42,742 nucleotides of DNA from Gemmatimonadota bacterium (GTDB taxonomy: Bacteria > Gemmatimonadota > Gemmatimonadetes > Longimicrobiales > RSA9): assembly GCA_007126035.1 (NCBI GenBank), contig SLCC01000176.1, positions 1-42,742 of the forward strand, read 5' to 3'. The notes beneath the pieces are model-generated. The model was not told the origin of the DNA and made no database searches. It saw only the letters and a program-made list of their open reading frames with translations. Position numbers and translations under genes: made by a program. Within the stretch, counting starts at the first letter, position 1, and the number at the start of each line of letters is the position of its first letter. This document shows positions 7,216 to 15,559 of the stretch, piece by piece.

Positions 7216-8796
7216 CTACCTGTCCTGGGCGATGCTGGACACGTACAGGAGCAAGCCGTCCTGCTCGAGCCCGCCTTCCCGGATGACCTCCAGGCCGCGG
7301 AGCAGGGGGCGATCGTGGCCCAGGTCCCGGATCATGGCGTAGGCCTCACCGAAGGCCATGCGCCCGATGCGGTCCGCCAGGATACGGTCCACGTACCGGG
7401 AGCCGGCGTCGTAGATCTCACGGTCCAGCCCCACGCCCTCCTCTGCGAGCCGGCTGTAGACCTCGTCGCGCCACTCCTGGGTGACGACGAAGCCGCGCTC
7501 CACCTGGTCCTTCAACTCAGTGGCGTAGTCGGAGATCAGGGTGTGGAACTCCGGCGAATACGGCAGGAGCGCCCTGACCAGGGCCTCGGCAGCCTCGTCC
7601 AGCCGCACAGGCTCCACCGCCAGGTCAGGCGTGATGCCGCCGCCGCCATAGACCAGGCGGCCTCCCACGGATCGGTAAGTCGGCCGATCGTCGCGACCGG
7701 TGGCGAAGTGGACGGAGTCGTCCACCTCCACCAGTCGTCCCGCGAGCATGGTCCGCTCCCGGTGGATGCTCCGCCCGCTGGGCGTGTACCACTTCCCGGT
7801 GGTCAGCTTCAGGACGTAGTCGCCCTCGACCCTGTACGCGGTCTGGACCAGTCCCTTCCCGAAGGAGGTGCTGCCCACCACCACCGCCCGGTCGTGGTCC
7901 TGAAGCGCACCCGCCACGATCTCCGCCGCCGAGGCAGAGGCCCCATCCACGAGCACGACCACCGGCAGGTCAGGGGCCAGGGGCTGCCGCTCGTTGACGT
8001 ACCGGATGTCCTCGCCGCCCCGTTCCCACTGCCGGGCCACGGGCGCACCCAGTGGCAGGAACAAGCCTGCTATACGCACCGCCTGGTCCAGCATGCCGCC
8101 GCTGTTGCCGCGCAGGTCCAGGATCACCGAAGTGGCTCCGCTCGCCGACAGCTCCCCCAGGGCCGCTGTCACCTCGGCGGCGGCGGTCTCGTTGAACTGG
8201 AGCAGTGGGATGTAGCCCACATTGTCGGTGATCGGCGTGGAGAAGGGGACGGCAGGGATCCGCACCACCGCCCTGGTCATCCGCACCATGATGGGTTGAG
8301 GCACGCCGTGGCGCCGGAACCGGACCTCCACGATGCTGCCGGGCCTTCCCTTGAGCGTGTTGGCCACCCGCTCCAGAGGCCAGCCCTCCACCGGGTCGCC
8401 ATCGATGGTCAGGACCCGATCGCCCTCTGCGACGCCGCGGCGCTCGGCCGGTGTGTTGGGGAAGACGCGCCTCACCACGGGCAGGCCCTGGTGCGACTCG
8501 ATCATCATGCCTACCCCGCCGTAGTGGCCCTCGTAGGTGGCGGTGAAATCCTCCATGTCCTCGGGGCTGTAGAGCTCGGCGTACGGGTCGCCGAGCTGGG
8601 AGACCAGACCCTCCGCGGCACGCTCGTAGACCGCCGATATGTCCAGGGAGTCGATGTAGCGGGTGGAGATGATGGTCACCACATCCCGGAACAGCCCAGG
8701 CCCCGACATGGTCGCCCGGTCCGGCAGGATGAACCCGCCCATTACGAAGGTGATCGCCAGTGCGGCCGCGAAACCTGCCCTGCGCGCGTTGTGCAT
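7216..8796 (-). CDS. S41 C-terminal processing protease with PDZ domain
   Basis: A 526-residue protease of the CtpA/Prc family. An N-terminal membrane anchor or uncleaved signal (about 8-26) is followed by a helical segment, a PDZ domain (about 90-175, with GVGMMIESHQGLPVVRRV and the NTPAERRGVAEGD turn), and the S41 core. The Ser-Lys dyad is intact: S289 in VDGASASAAEI and K314 in GSTSFGKGLVQT, 25 residues apart as expected. The C-terminal 150 residues are helical. In known systems such proteases act in the periplasm on peptidoglycan enzymes or on proteins with exposed C-termini. Here it lies directly upstream of an L,D-transpeptidase and a DUF1460 hydrolase, which makes cell-wall enzymes good candidate substrates. 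Confidence 0.92.
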   Translation of the reverse strand: MHNARRAGFAAALAITFVMGGFILPDRATMSGPGLFRDVVTIISTRYIDSLDISAVYERAAEGLVSQLGDPYAELYSPEDMEDFTATYEGHYGGVGMMIESHQGLPVVRRVFPNTPAERRGVAEGDRVLTIDGDPVEGWPLERVANTLKGRPGSIVEVRFRRHGVPQPIMVRMTRAVVRIPAVPFSTPITDNVGYIPLLQFNETAAAEVTAALGELSASGATSVILDLRGNSGGMLDQAVRIAGLFLPLGAPVARQWERGGEDIRYVNERQPLAPDLPVVVLVDGASASAAEIVAGALQDHDRAVVVGSTSFGKGLVQTAYRVEGDYVLKLTTGKWYTPSGRSIHRERTMLAGRLVEVDDSVHFATGRDDRPTYRSVGGRLVYGGGGITPDLAVEPVRLDEAAEALVRALLPYSPEFHTLISDYATELKDQVERGFVVTQEWRDEVYSRLAEEGVGLDREIYDAGSRYVDRILADRIGRMAFGEAYAMIRDLGHDRPLLRGLEVIREGGLEQDGLLLYVSSIAQDR

Positions 8797-8883
8797 ACGT
8801 CCCCGTGTCCGGAAAGAGCGGCTGAAGCCCCTACTGATACTCTCGTGGGCCAGGGGCGTTCCGGCGGGCCGCGCACGCGCGCT

Positions 8884-9930
8884 CTAGTCCAGCGTGGCCA
8901 GCTCGATGTTGCGGATGTGCTCGCCGTACTGGCGCTTGTAGAAGACCTTGCGCTCGACGGCGTCGATCACGGGCGTGCCGAAGTCGCGGCCCTGGAGCCG
9001 GCCGGCGCTGTTCAGGCCACCGGCGCTGATGGTGTTGATCTCCACCAGCTTGTCACCGACGATGTCGAGGCCGGCGAAGAAGATGCCATCCTTGATCAGC
9101 TTGGGCCCCACGATGGCGGCAAGGCGGAGCATCTGGTCATCGACGTCTGGGACCTCCGGCCGACCGCCAGCAGTCATGTTGCTGCGGAAGTCGCCCTCAC
9201 CGACCAGCCGCTTGATGGCGGCGTACTTGCCGTCCACCTCCAGGGCCTTCCCGTTCACCATGAAAAGGCGGGTATCACCTTCCAGGGCGGCGGGCAGGAA
9301 CTCCTGGGCCACTATGTAGCCACCGCGGCTCACCGTCTCCACTATCTGGCGCATGTTGCTGGCGTCCTCGCCCACCAGAAAGACATCAGAGCCGCCATAG
9401 CCACTGAGGGGCTTGACCACGATGCGCCGGCCGTGGGCTTCGTGGAACTCACGGATGCGGTCGTAGCTGCGGGTGACGATCGCCCTGGGCCGGACATCCT
9501 CGGGGAACTGCTGGAAATACATCTTGTCGATGGCCCAGGAGAGGCTGTACGGGTGGTTCAGCACGACCACGCCGTGCTCCAGGGCCGCCTGGCCGAAGAG
9601 GATGCCGGCGTGCTGCGCCCACGCGTTCTCGTGGACCTCTTCCGATGGGTTGTAACGGAGCCAGATGACGTCCAGGTCGTCGGTCGATATGACGCGGCGG
9701 GGTGCCTCCCGGCCCTGGACCGCCTGGAGGAACCCGTGCTGGGACTCCACCTCGGCGCCGGGACCGGCCCGGGCGGTGGCGCCCACCCTGCCGTCCTCGA
9801 AGTACTCCAGCTCCCGGACGCCCGCCATGAAGACGTCGTGGCCCCGGCGGCATGCCGCGGTGGCGATGACAGTGGTGGCGGCCGTTGGGACCTCGGTGTC
9901 CACGTTGTTGACGACGAGCAGAATGCGCAT
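8884..9930 (-). CDS. GshB-like ATP-grasp ligase coupled to DUF1704 peptidase
   Basis: A 348-residue ATP-grasp enzyme resembling prokaryotic glutathione synthase. The N-terminal Rossmann-like domain starts MRILLVVNNVDTEVPT. The ATP-binding part contains RIVVKPLSGYGGSDVFLV, the RLFMVNGK strand, and the metal/ATP motif GLDIVGDKLVEINTISAGG near residue 295, comparable to the DVIG...EIN segment of GshB. It should form an amide bond using ATP; the substrates are unknown. There is no gamma-glutamylcysteine ligase nearby, which argues against plain glutathione synthesis. I place the start at the ATG at 9930: one base separates it from the stop of the DUF1704 gene (TGACATG) and there is no separate ribosome site, so the two are translationally coupled. 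Confidence 0.8.
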   Translation of the reverse strand: MRILLVVNNVDTEVPTAATTVIATAACRRGHDVFMAGVRELEYFEDGRVGATARAGPGAEVESQHGFLQAVQGREAPRRVISTDDLDVIWLRYNPSEEVHENAWAQHAGILFGQAALEHGVVVLNHPYSLSWAIDKMYFQQFPEDVRPRAIVTRSYDRIREFHEAHGRRIVVKPLSGYGGSDVFLVGEDASNMRQIVETVSRGGYIVAQEFLPAALEGDTRLFMVNGKALEVDGKYAAIKRLVGEGDFRSNMTAGGRPEVPDVDDQMLRLAAIVGPKLIKDGIFFAGLDIVGDKLVEINTISAGGLNSAGRLQGRDFGTPVIDAVERKVFYKRQYGEHIRNIELATLD

Positions 9931-9931
9931 G

Positions 9932-11767
9932 TCAGGCGGTGCCCAGGGGCGAGGAGACCATGGCGTGCAGGGGCAGCCCATCCCTGATGGCGGCCAGACG
10001 GTCCCGGGCTTCCGGCCGGTCCATGAACCTGGGCATGAGGGGCGTGGGCCGCAGGACGCCTCGTTCCCGGAATTCCTGCATCACGTCCAGGTGGCGGGCG
10101 GCGATCTTGCCCACGTACATGGGCTCCAGGTCGCCGCCGTCGCGGATGTGCTCGACCACGCCGAGCAGCCCCCGCAGGTAGATCATGTCACGGGTGAAGC
10201 CGCCGGACTCGTGGGCCCGGGTAGCGATACCGAACGCGGTGTACGCGTCGAAATCGTGCTCCCGGTGGAGCTGCCGGAACGTCTCGACGAACTCGGCGCC
10301 CTCCATCACGCCGTGGACCGCCAAGACCCGTCCGGCCAGCAGCCGCACCCGGTGCGCGTCCAGCCCGCCCACCAGGTACTCGGCCAGCACACCCAGCCCC
10401 TCCTGTAGCTCGTCGTAGGACGCGAAGCCGCGCGACAGCTGGAGGAACGGCTGGGCTGCGCCATTGACGAAGGTGAGGACGTGGGTGCCCACCTCGTGCT
10501 GGATCATCGCCTCCACCCTCTCCGGGGCCAGGGCCAGACCTTCCCCGATCAGCAGTTTGCCGGACGAGACCATGAGGCCCACCAGGTCGGGGCGGATCTG
10601 TGACTCGGAGCTGAAGGCCGGGTACTGGCGCCGGTAGTGCTCGAACTCCTCCTCCGCACGCGCAGCGAAGTCCCGGGCCCCCACCCGCGGACCGCGATCC
10701 GACGCCGCCGGGACCGGGATCTCCGCCAGGACCTCCAGCGCCCGTTCCAGGAGACCGGCCCGCAGATGGCCGAAAAGCCGGATGCTGCCCTGGAGGAAGC
10801 CCGGCGAATTGCGGTCGGCGAGCAGGGTGATCTGCCGGTCCAGCTCCTCCCGCTTGTCCCGCAGCAGCCGCCACGAGGCCGGATCCTCCACGTCCTCGAG
10901 ACGGACTGCGTACAGCCGCCGCTTCAGCAGGTCCGGGTCCATGGGCAGGAGACGGTAGCGGAAGTCCGGCGCCCGCTCGTAGCCGCTGTCCCGGAACCGC
11001 TCCCACGCCGCGTCGGCGTTCACGGGAGAGACCAGGAGCAGGGAGTCGAACGAGCCGTCGATGGCCGCCAGCTCACGGTCCGCCTCCCAGACGGCGTCGC
11101 CCAGGGTGCGCCGGCCCAGGGCTCGATAGCTGGCCAGCTCGGTGCCCGACTGGACCTTGACGAATTCGAACAGGGCGCGACGCAGCACCTCGGAGAGACC
11201 GTGGGCCAGACTCCGCAGGAAGACCGGGTACACGTCGCCCGTCTCCGGGTCCCGGTAGCTGCTGGGCACCTCCAGCCCAAGCAGCAGGCAACCCAGCCGG
11301 TGACTCTCGGAGATCGTCAGGAGCGGCTCGCTCTCCGGAGGGTGACGACGCTCGCCCACCTCCAGGTCGACGCGTGCGCCACGTCGCTTCACCTCCAGGG
11401 CCGAGAGCCCCTCCATAAGAGCAGTGACCGTTGCCTTGCCGGGACCGTCCGGGGCCAGGACCCGGAATCGGCTGTCGCCGCTCCAGAGCTCCACCACCAG
11501 GAACGCGCCGTGCTCCCGCGACCCGGCCTCCACCACCGAGCGGACCACGGCTCTGACCCGATCAGGGTCGGCCTCCGGGTTCACAGCCAGGTAGGAGGCC
11601 TCACCCCGCACCAGGTGCGACAACGGATCATCAGGCTCTCGCTCCCGCACCACCAGGAGGAAGGGTCGGGCGGCGTCCAGGACCAGCGTGCCCCAGGACA
11701 GCTCCTCGTCCAGGGACTGACCGCGGGCGAAAGCCTCTGCAACCTCCGCAGCCGGCACCGGAGTCAA
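9932..11767 (-). CDS. DUF1704 (QEGLA-motif) zinc peptidase, MATCAP-like
   Basis: A 611-residue protein. The C-terminal half is a DUF1704 domain, the family annotated as flavohemoglobin expression-modulating QEGLA-motif proteins and later found in the eukaryotic MATCAP tyrosine carboxypeptidases. The zinc site is intact: H424-E-x-x-x-H429 (HEVGTH), with the third ligand E456 in the signature motif, here QEGLG. The N-terminal 330 residues are less conserved and include a possible regulatory domain. It probably removes a C-terminal residue from a peptide or protein in the cytoplasm (inference from MATCAP). The start is TTG at 11767, overlapping the upstream stop as TTGA; the ligase gene follows after one base. 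Its bacterial substrate is not known. Confidence 0.85.
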   Translation of the reverse strand: MTPVPAAEVAEAFARGQSLDEELSWGTLVLDAARPFLLVVREREPDDPLSHLVRGEASYLAVNPEADPDRVRAVVRSVVEAGSREHGAFLVVELWSGDSRFRVLAPDGPGKATVTALMEGLSALEVKRRGARVDLEVGERRHPPESEPLLTISESHRLGCLLLGLEVPSSYRDPETGDVYPVFLRSLAHGLSEVLRRALFEFVKVQSGTELASYRALGRRTLGDAVWEADRELAAIDGSFDSLLLVSPVNADAAWERFRDSGYERAPDFRYRLLPMDPDLLKRRLYAVRLEDVEDPASWRLLRDKREELDRQITLLADRNSPGFLQGSIRLFGHLRAGLLERALEVLAEIPVPAASDRGPRVGARDFAARAEEEFEHYRRQYPAFSSESQIRPDLVGLMVSSGKLLIGEGLALAPERVEAMIQHEVGTHVLTFVNGAAQPFLQLSRGFASYDELQEGLGVLAEYLVGGLDAHRVRLLAGRVLAVHGVMEGAEFVETFRQLHREHDFDAYTAFGIATRAHESGGFTRDMIYLRGLLGVVEHIRDGGDLEPMYVGKIAARHLDVMQEFRERGVLRPTPLMPRFMDRPEARDRLAAIRDGLPLHAMVSSPLGTA

Positions 11768-12024
11768 TGGTGACGGAGGGCGTTGATGAGCTCGTCCTTG
11801 CTCATGTTCGACCGACCCTCGATCCCCACTTCTTTGGCCTTGTCGTAGAGGTCCTGCCTGCTCCAGTCCTCGTAGCGGCTCACCTTGCCACCCTTCCTGC
11901 CCGCCGACGAGCGGGACCCTACGTTGGCGATCCTCGCCGCCTTCTCCTTGCTCATCCCCTCACGTCGAAGCGCCTCGTACTGACGGTCATCCTTGACGCT
12001 GGGACCATGATCCTTCCGTGGCAT
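11764..12024 (-). CDS. small Rho-N/SAP-like basic protein
   Basis: An 86-residue, highly charged protein starting MPRKDHGPSVKDDRQYE. It has two parts: an N-terminal helical region with REGMSKEKAARIAN and a basic GRKGGK turn, and a C-terminal Rho-termination-factor-N-like segment (about 48-84: YEDWSRQDLYDKAKEVGI, then MSKDELINALRHH), a small helical module that can bind nucleic acid or mediate contacts. The start at 12024 is favoured over an upstream in-frame ATG because GGAGGAG lies 4-5 bases before it. The stop overlaps the TTG start of the DUF1704 gene by four bases. Similar small proteins are usually annotated as stress or plasmid-stabilisation-like; their function is unknown. Confidence 0.75.
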   Translation of the reverse strand: MPRKDHGPSVKDDRQYEALRREGMSKEKAARIANVGSRSSAGRKGGKVSRYEDWSRQDLYDKAKEVGIEGRSNMSKDELINALRHH

Positions 12025-12128
12025 GTGCTCCTCCTGGCTTCCTCCTCCTGACTTCCTCATCCTGGCTTCCAGCAGGTTGCCGGCTGACCGCAGGCGTTGT
12101 GGTGCAAAGCGTGTTCCGGCAGCCCGCG

Positions 12129-13019
12129 TCAGCGCCCGGTGGGCGAGAACACCTGCCCGGTGTAGTACCGGCCGTCATCGGAGGCGAGGAACACGTAGGT
12201 GGGAGCGATCTCCGCAGGCTGAGCGGGCCGCTTCCAGAGCGTGTTGTCACCGAATCGTCCCACGTGGTCCGGTTCCAGGGTGGCGGGTATGAGGGGTGTC
12301 CAGACGGGTCCTGGCGCCACGCAGTTGACGCGGACCTCGTGGTCCGCCAGGGCCAGGCCGAGGGACCGGGTGAAGGCGTGGATGGCGCCTTTCGTGGCGG
12401 CATAGTCCACCAGGGTGGGGTGGCCGTGGCTACCGGCGACGGAGCCGGTGTTGATGATGACACCACCCGGCCCCAGGTGTCGCAGGGCGGCCCGGGCAAC
12501 ATGTATATACGCCAGGATGTTGGTGCGGAACGTCCGCTCCACCTGCTGGGTCGAGAGGTCGGTGAAGTGGGCCTCCCTCTGGTAGGCGGCGTTATTGACC
12601 AGGATATCCAGGCCGCCCAAGGCTTCGGCAGCCCAGTCCACCACCTGCCGGCAGGCGTCGGGCTCCGAGAGGTCTGCTGCCCGGGTCTGCGCGGTCTGGC
12701 CGGCGTCGCGGATCAGGCGAGCCGTGGCCTCGGCGTCATCGTGCTCGTCGTAGTAGGTGATGGCGACATCGGCGCCTTCTCGCGCGAAGGCGATAGCCAC
12801 GGCCCGGCCGATGCCGCTATCTCCGCCGGTAATGAGCGCGCGGCGCCCGCTCAGCTTGCCTGAGCCCTGATACCTCGTTTCGCCGTGGTCGGCGGCCGGG
12901 GTCATACGGTCCTCGCGCCCCGGCCACTCCTGCTGTTGGGCCGGGCGGCTGCCCTGGTCGTCGGCCGTATCCCGCCGCGGGTCCTCCGGCTGGCTCAGCC
13001 CATGGTGCCGGTCGGCCAC
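12129..13019 (-). CDS. SDR-family oxidoreductase (YghA-like)
   Basis: A short-chain dehydrogenase of about 296 residues. The cofactor motif GGDSGIGRA follows the family lead-in GETRYQGSGKLSGRRALIT. The catalytic residues S193, Y206 and K210 are present (GSVAG, YAATK), and there is an NNAA strand. The product probably reduces aldehydes or ketones with NAD(P)H; homologues are often linked to stress or sporulation-like coats. YghA-type proteins carry about 40 residues before the Rossmann fold, with MTPAADHGE as a family landmark, so I extend the start to GTG at 13019. The conservative alternative is the ATG at 12905. The longer form overlaps the 92-residue gene by 25 bases. Confidence 0.85.
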   Translation of the reverse strand: MADRHHGLSQPEDPRRDTADDQGSRPAQQQEWPGREDRMTPAADHGETRYQGSGKLSGRRALITGGDSGIGRAVAIAFAREGADVAITYYDEHDDAEATARLIRDAGQTAQTRAADLSEPDACRQVVDWAAEALGGLDILVNNAAYQREAHFTDLSTQQVERTFRTNILAYIHVARAALRHLGPGGVIINTGSVAGSHGHPTLVDYAATKGAIHAFTRSLGLALADHEVRVNCVAPGPVWTPLIPATLEPDHVGRFGDNTLWKRPAQPAEIAPTYVFLASDDGRYYTGQVFSPTGR

Positions 13020-13273
13020 GTCTCGGGCTCCGCTGCGGCGACTGCGCTCTGGCTCCTGCTCACACCTACCAGCCGGACTCCAGGCCGCTCCTCGGGCCCG
13101 CGCCACCAGTAGAAGACCTCCTCCTCGTCGTCCACCCTGAAATCGATCCGGCCGCCATCTATGTCCACGCTCACGCTGCTCCCGTCGTAGCGCCGGACGC
13201 CGGCGGGGCCGTCACCGTCTGACACCGCCAGAGTGTATCGCCCCGGCTCGAGCTGCACGTAGATTCCGCCCAT
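12995..13273 (-). CDS. unknown 92-residue beta-rich protein
   Basis: I do not recognise this small protein. The first 65 residues alternate hydrophobic and charged residues in a beta-strand pattern (IYVQLEPGRYTLAV, VSVDIDGGRIDFRV) and are acidic. The tail is Ser/Ala/Glu-rich and overlaps the SDR start. The start at 13273 is supported by a strong Shine-Dalgarno sequence, GGGAGGG, eight bases upstream. It is the first gene of the long minus-strand run and is divergent from the trehalose synthase gene. No signal peptide is visible. Confidence 0.5.
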   Translation of the reverse strand: MGGIYVQLEPGRYTLAVSDGDGPAGVRRYDGSSVSVDIDGGRIDFRVDDEEEVFYWWRGPEERPGVRLVGVSRSQSAVAAAEPETWPTGTMG

Positions 13274-13494
13274 CGGTTCTGCCCTCCCGGGCGCGTTGCG
13301 GGGGCCCGATCCGTTCTGCGCCAGCCCCTCACCCGTACGCGTGTGGAAGACGCAATCGGGATGCCATGTGGGGCGGAATGTCATACCTTGTCACGCTGGG
13401 CGTCACGGTCAGATGCCAGTCATGCGCGCACGGTTCGTGCGCCGGGCGGGCGGCGCCGGGAAGACGAGGAGCACGGGAGCAAAAGGATGAGGAT

Positions 13495-15009
13495 ATGGTT
13501 GAGCCAGAAAACCCACATCGAAACGGGACCATGAGCGGGAACCTCGTGGAGATCCCGCCTCGCCCGTCGCTGACGGAGTACGAAGCGATCGCGCACCTTG
13601 CCCCTGCGGCCGAGGCGCTCCGGGCCCACGCCCGGGAGGTGGCGCCGCGGCTGGAGGGTCGCACGGTGTGGATGGTCAATTCCACAGCCCAGGGCGGGGG
13701 TGTGGCGGAGATGCTACCCACCATGGTCACGTTGCTGAACGAGCTGGGCGTGGACACGCGCTGGTTCGTGATCGAGAGCGATGAGGAGGCGTTCTTCCGG
13801 TTGACCAAGCGGATCCACAACCTGATCCACGGCGCGGGCGATCCGCTGATCGACGCTTCGGAGGAGCGGGCCACCTACGAGGAGGTCAACCGGGACAACG
13901 CCCGGACCCTGGGCCTCCTGCTTCGTGACGGCGACGTCCTGGTGGTGCACGATCCCCAGCCCATGCCTCTGGCGGGCTTCCTCCGCGAGCATTGCGACAT
14001 CCACACCGTCTGGCGGTGCCATATCGGGCTGGACGAGGAAAACGAGGCGACGCGCTCGGTATGGGACTTCCTCCAGCCTTACGCCCCGGATTACGAGCGG
14101 AGCGTATTCTCTGCTCCGGAGTATGTCCCGTCCTACTTCCAGGACCGGGCCCAGCTCATCTACCCGGCCATCGATCCGCTATCCAGGAAGAACCGTGAGC
14201 TGCACATCCATTCGCTCGTGGGCATCCTGGCCAACTCGGCGCTGACGGTGGTCCCGGGGCCGGTGGTCCAGCCGCCATACCAGCACGTTGCGCAGCGGCT
14301 CCAGGTGGACGGTAACTGGTCGCCCGCGGTGCTGCCGGCGGATATCGGCCTGTTGATCCGGCCCATCGTCACCCAGATCTCGCGCTGGGACCGGCTCAAG
14401 GGCTGGCTGCCGCTCATGGAAGGGTTCGTACAGCTGAAGGAGCGGCTGTACACCACGTACCGCTCCCGTCCGGCGCTCGAGCGTCGGCGCCTGGCTCAGG
14501 CTCGACTGGTGATGGCGGGTCCGGATCCCGCCTCGATCTCCGACGACCCGGAGGGGCTGGAGGTGATCGAGGAGCTGCGGGCCGCCTACGTGGCCCTGGA
14601 CGACGAGTTCAAGCACGACATAGCCATGATCGCGCTACCTATGCAGGACCCGGAGGCGAACGCCCTCATGGTGAACGCGATCCAGCGAGCGTCCACGGTG
14701 GTGGTCCAGAATTCGATCCGTGAAGGGTTCGGTCTCACGGTGACGGAAGCCATGTGGAAGCGGATCCCGGTGCTGAGCAACACCCGGGCGGTGGGCCCGC
14801 GGCAGCAGATGGTGCACGCCTGCGACGGCTGGTTGATAGACGATCCAGAGAGCCCGACACAGATAGCCGACGCCCTGGACTACCTGCTCAACGAGTCCCG
14901 TGAGCGGGCGGCCCTGGCCCGGACGGCCCAGAGGCGCGCCCACGACAATTTCATGACGTTCAGCCAGCTCCGGAGCTGGCTCGGTCTGCTCGAGGAGATC
15001 GTGACGTAG
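13495..15009 (+). CDS. treT: TreT-like trehalose synthase, GT4 family
   Basis: A 504-residue glycosyltransferase whose motifs closely follow archaeal TreT (trehalose from NDP-glucose and glucose): VNSTAQGGGVAEML, VVHDPQPMPLAGF, WRCHIGLD, IDPLSRKN, TQISRWDRLKGW, and the GT4 signature SIREGFGLTVTEAMWK with the catalytic glutamates. It is about 90 residues longer than archaeal TreT. One insert lies between SRKN and TQISRW (about residues 230-290), and another after the KGW motif. The enzyme is cytoplasmic; trehalose would serve as a compatible solute or carbon store. The start at 13495 has AAAGGA seven bases upstream; another ATG lies at 13531. Its final 50 bases overlap the 3' end of plsY on the other strand. 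Confidence 0.85.
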   Translation: MVEPENPHRNGTMSGNLVEIPPRPSLTEYEAIAHLAPAAEALRAHAREVAPRLEGRTVWMVNSTAQGGGVAEMLPTMVTLLNELGVDTRWFVIESDEEAFFRLTKRIHNLIHGAGDPLIDASEERATYEEVNRDNARTLGLLLRDGDVLVVHDPQPMPLAGFLREHCDIHTVWRCHIGLDEENEATRSVWDFLQPYAPDYERSVFSAPEYVPSYFQDRAQLIYPAIDPLSRKNRELHIHSLVGILANSALTVVPGPVVQPPYQHVAQRLQVDGNWSPAVLPADIGLLIRPIVTQISRWDRLKGWLPLMEGFVQLKERLYTTYRSRPALERRRLAQARLVMAGPDPASISDDPEGLEVIEELRAAYVALDDEFKHDIAMIALPMQDPEANALMVNAIQRASTVVVQNSIREGFGLTVTEAMWKRIPVLSNTRAVGPRQQMVHACDGWLIDDPESPTQIADALDYLLNESRERAALARTAQRRAHDNFMTFSQLRSWLGLLEEIVT

Positions 15010-15559
15010 CCTGTGCCCGGGGCACGGCATGGCGCGACAGCACCAGTCCGGCCACCAGCAGTAGTCCAACGCTGACAGGGTCCGCTCCACGCGTCGCCAG
15101 GGCGTAGACCGGGGCCGCCACCACGCCTGACAGGGCGCTTAGCACCCGTCGCCGGCTGGTGGCCAGCACGGTCAGCGCCACGACCGCTGCCACCAGGCCC
15201 GCCATCGGCGACAGCGTCACCCCGGCGCCGAAGGCCGTGGCCAGGCCCTTGCCGCCGCGGAAGCTGAGCTGGACCGGGTAGATGTGACCCGCCACCACCC
15301 CCACGGCGGCCGCGGCCGTCACCGCGTCGGTTGCGCCGACGGCCCTGGCCACGGCCACGGCCAGCACGCCCTTGAGCAGGTCCCCGACGAGGGCGACGAC
15401 GAAGCCCTGTCTCCCCAGCAGGCGTCCGGTATTGGTGGCGCCGGCTGTGCCACTGCCTTCAGAACGGAGATCGAGCCCGGTGCGGCCGCGGACCAGGTAG
15501 TACCCCGTATTGACGGAGCCCAGGGCGTAGGCCAGCACCAGAGCGGCGGCGATCAACAC
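14960..15559 (-). CDS. plsY: glycerol-3-phosphate acyltransferase PlsY
   Basis: A 199-residue integral membrane protein with about five helices. It has the PlsY motifs GSGTAGATNTGR (phosphate-binding loop, usually SGNIGATN), GHIYPVQLSFRGGKGLAT (the GHxFPxxxxFKGGKGxAT block), and a C-terminal membrane pair. It transfers an acyl group from acyl-phosphate to glycerol-3-phosphate, the first step of phospholipid synthesis. The start is GTG at 15559 and lies inside the end of the histidine kinase gene (7-base overlap), implying coupling. The C-terminal tail is long and Arg/Ser-rich, and overlaps the trehalose synthase gene tail to tail. No plsX is in the window. Confidence 0.88.
   Translation of the reverse strand: MLIAAALVLAYALGSVNTGYYLVRGRTGLDLRSEGSGTAGATNTGRLLGRQGFVVALVGDLLKGVLAVAVARAVGATDAVTAAAAVGVVAGHIYPVQLSFRGGKGLATAFGAGVTLSPMAGLVAAVVALTVLATSRRRVLSALSGVVAAPVYALATRGADPVSVGLLLVAGLVLSRHAVPRAQATSRSPRADRASSGAG

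Noticed and set aside
8827-8857. GCCCCT/AGGGGC inverted repeat as a terminator between ligase and S41 genes
   Set aside because: Only a 6-bp stem with a long loop and no U-tract; the two genes are probably in one transcript.
8884-9930. Plain glutathione synthase
   Set aside because: The fold and motifs fit GshB-like enzymes, but no gamma-glutamylcysteine ligase is near and the coupling is to a DUF1704 peptidase; kept as a ligase of unknown substrate.
7057-9987. A 976-codon open frame on the plus strand
   Set aside because: It is antisense to the S41 and ATP-grasp genes; its translation has low-complexity His/Asp/Val/Gln-rich composition typical of GC-rich shadow frames, while the minus-strand genes have intact active sites.
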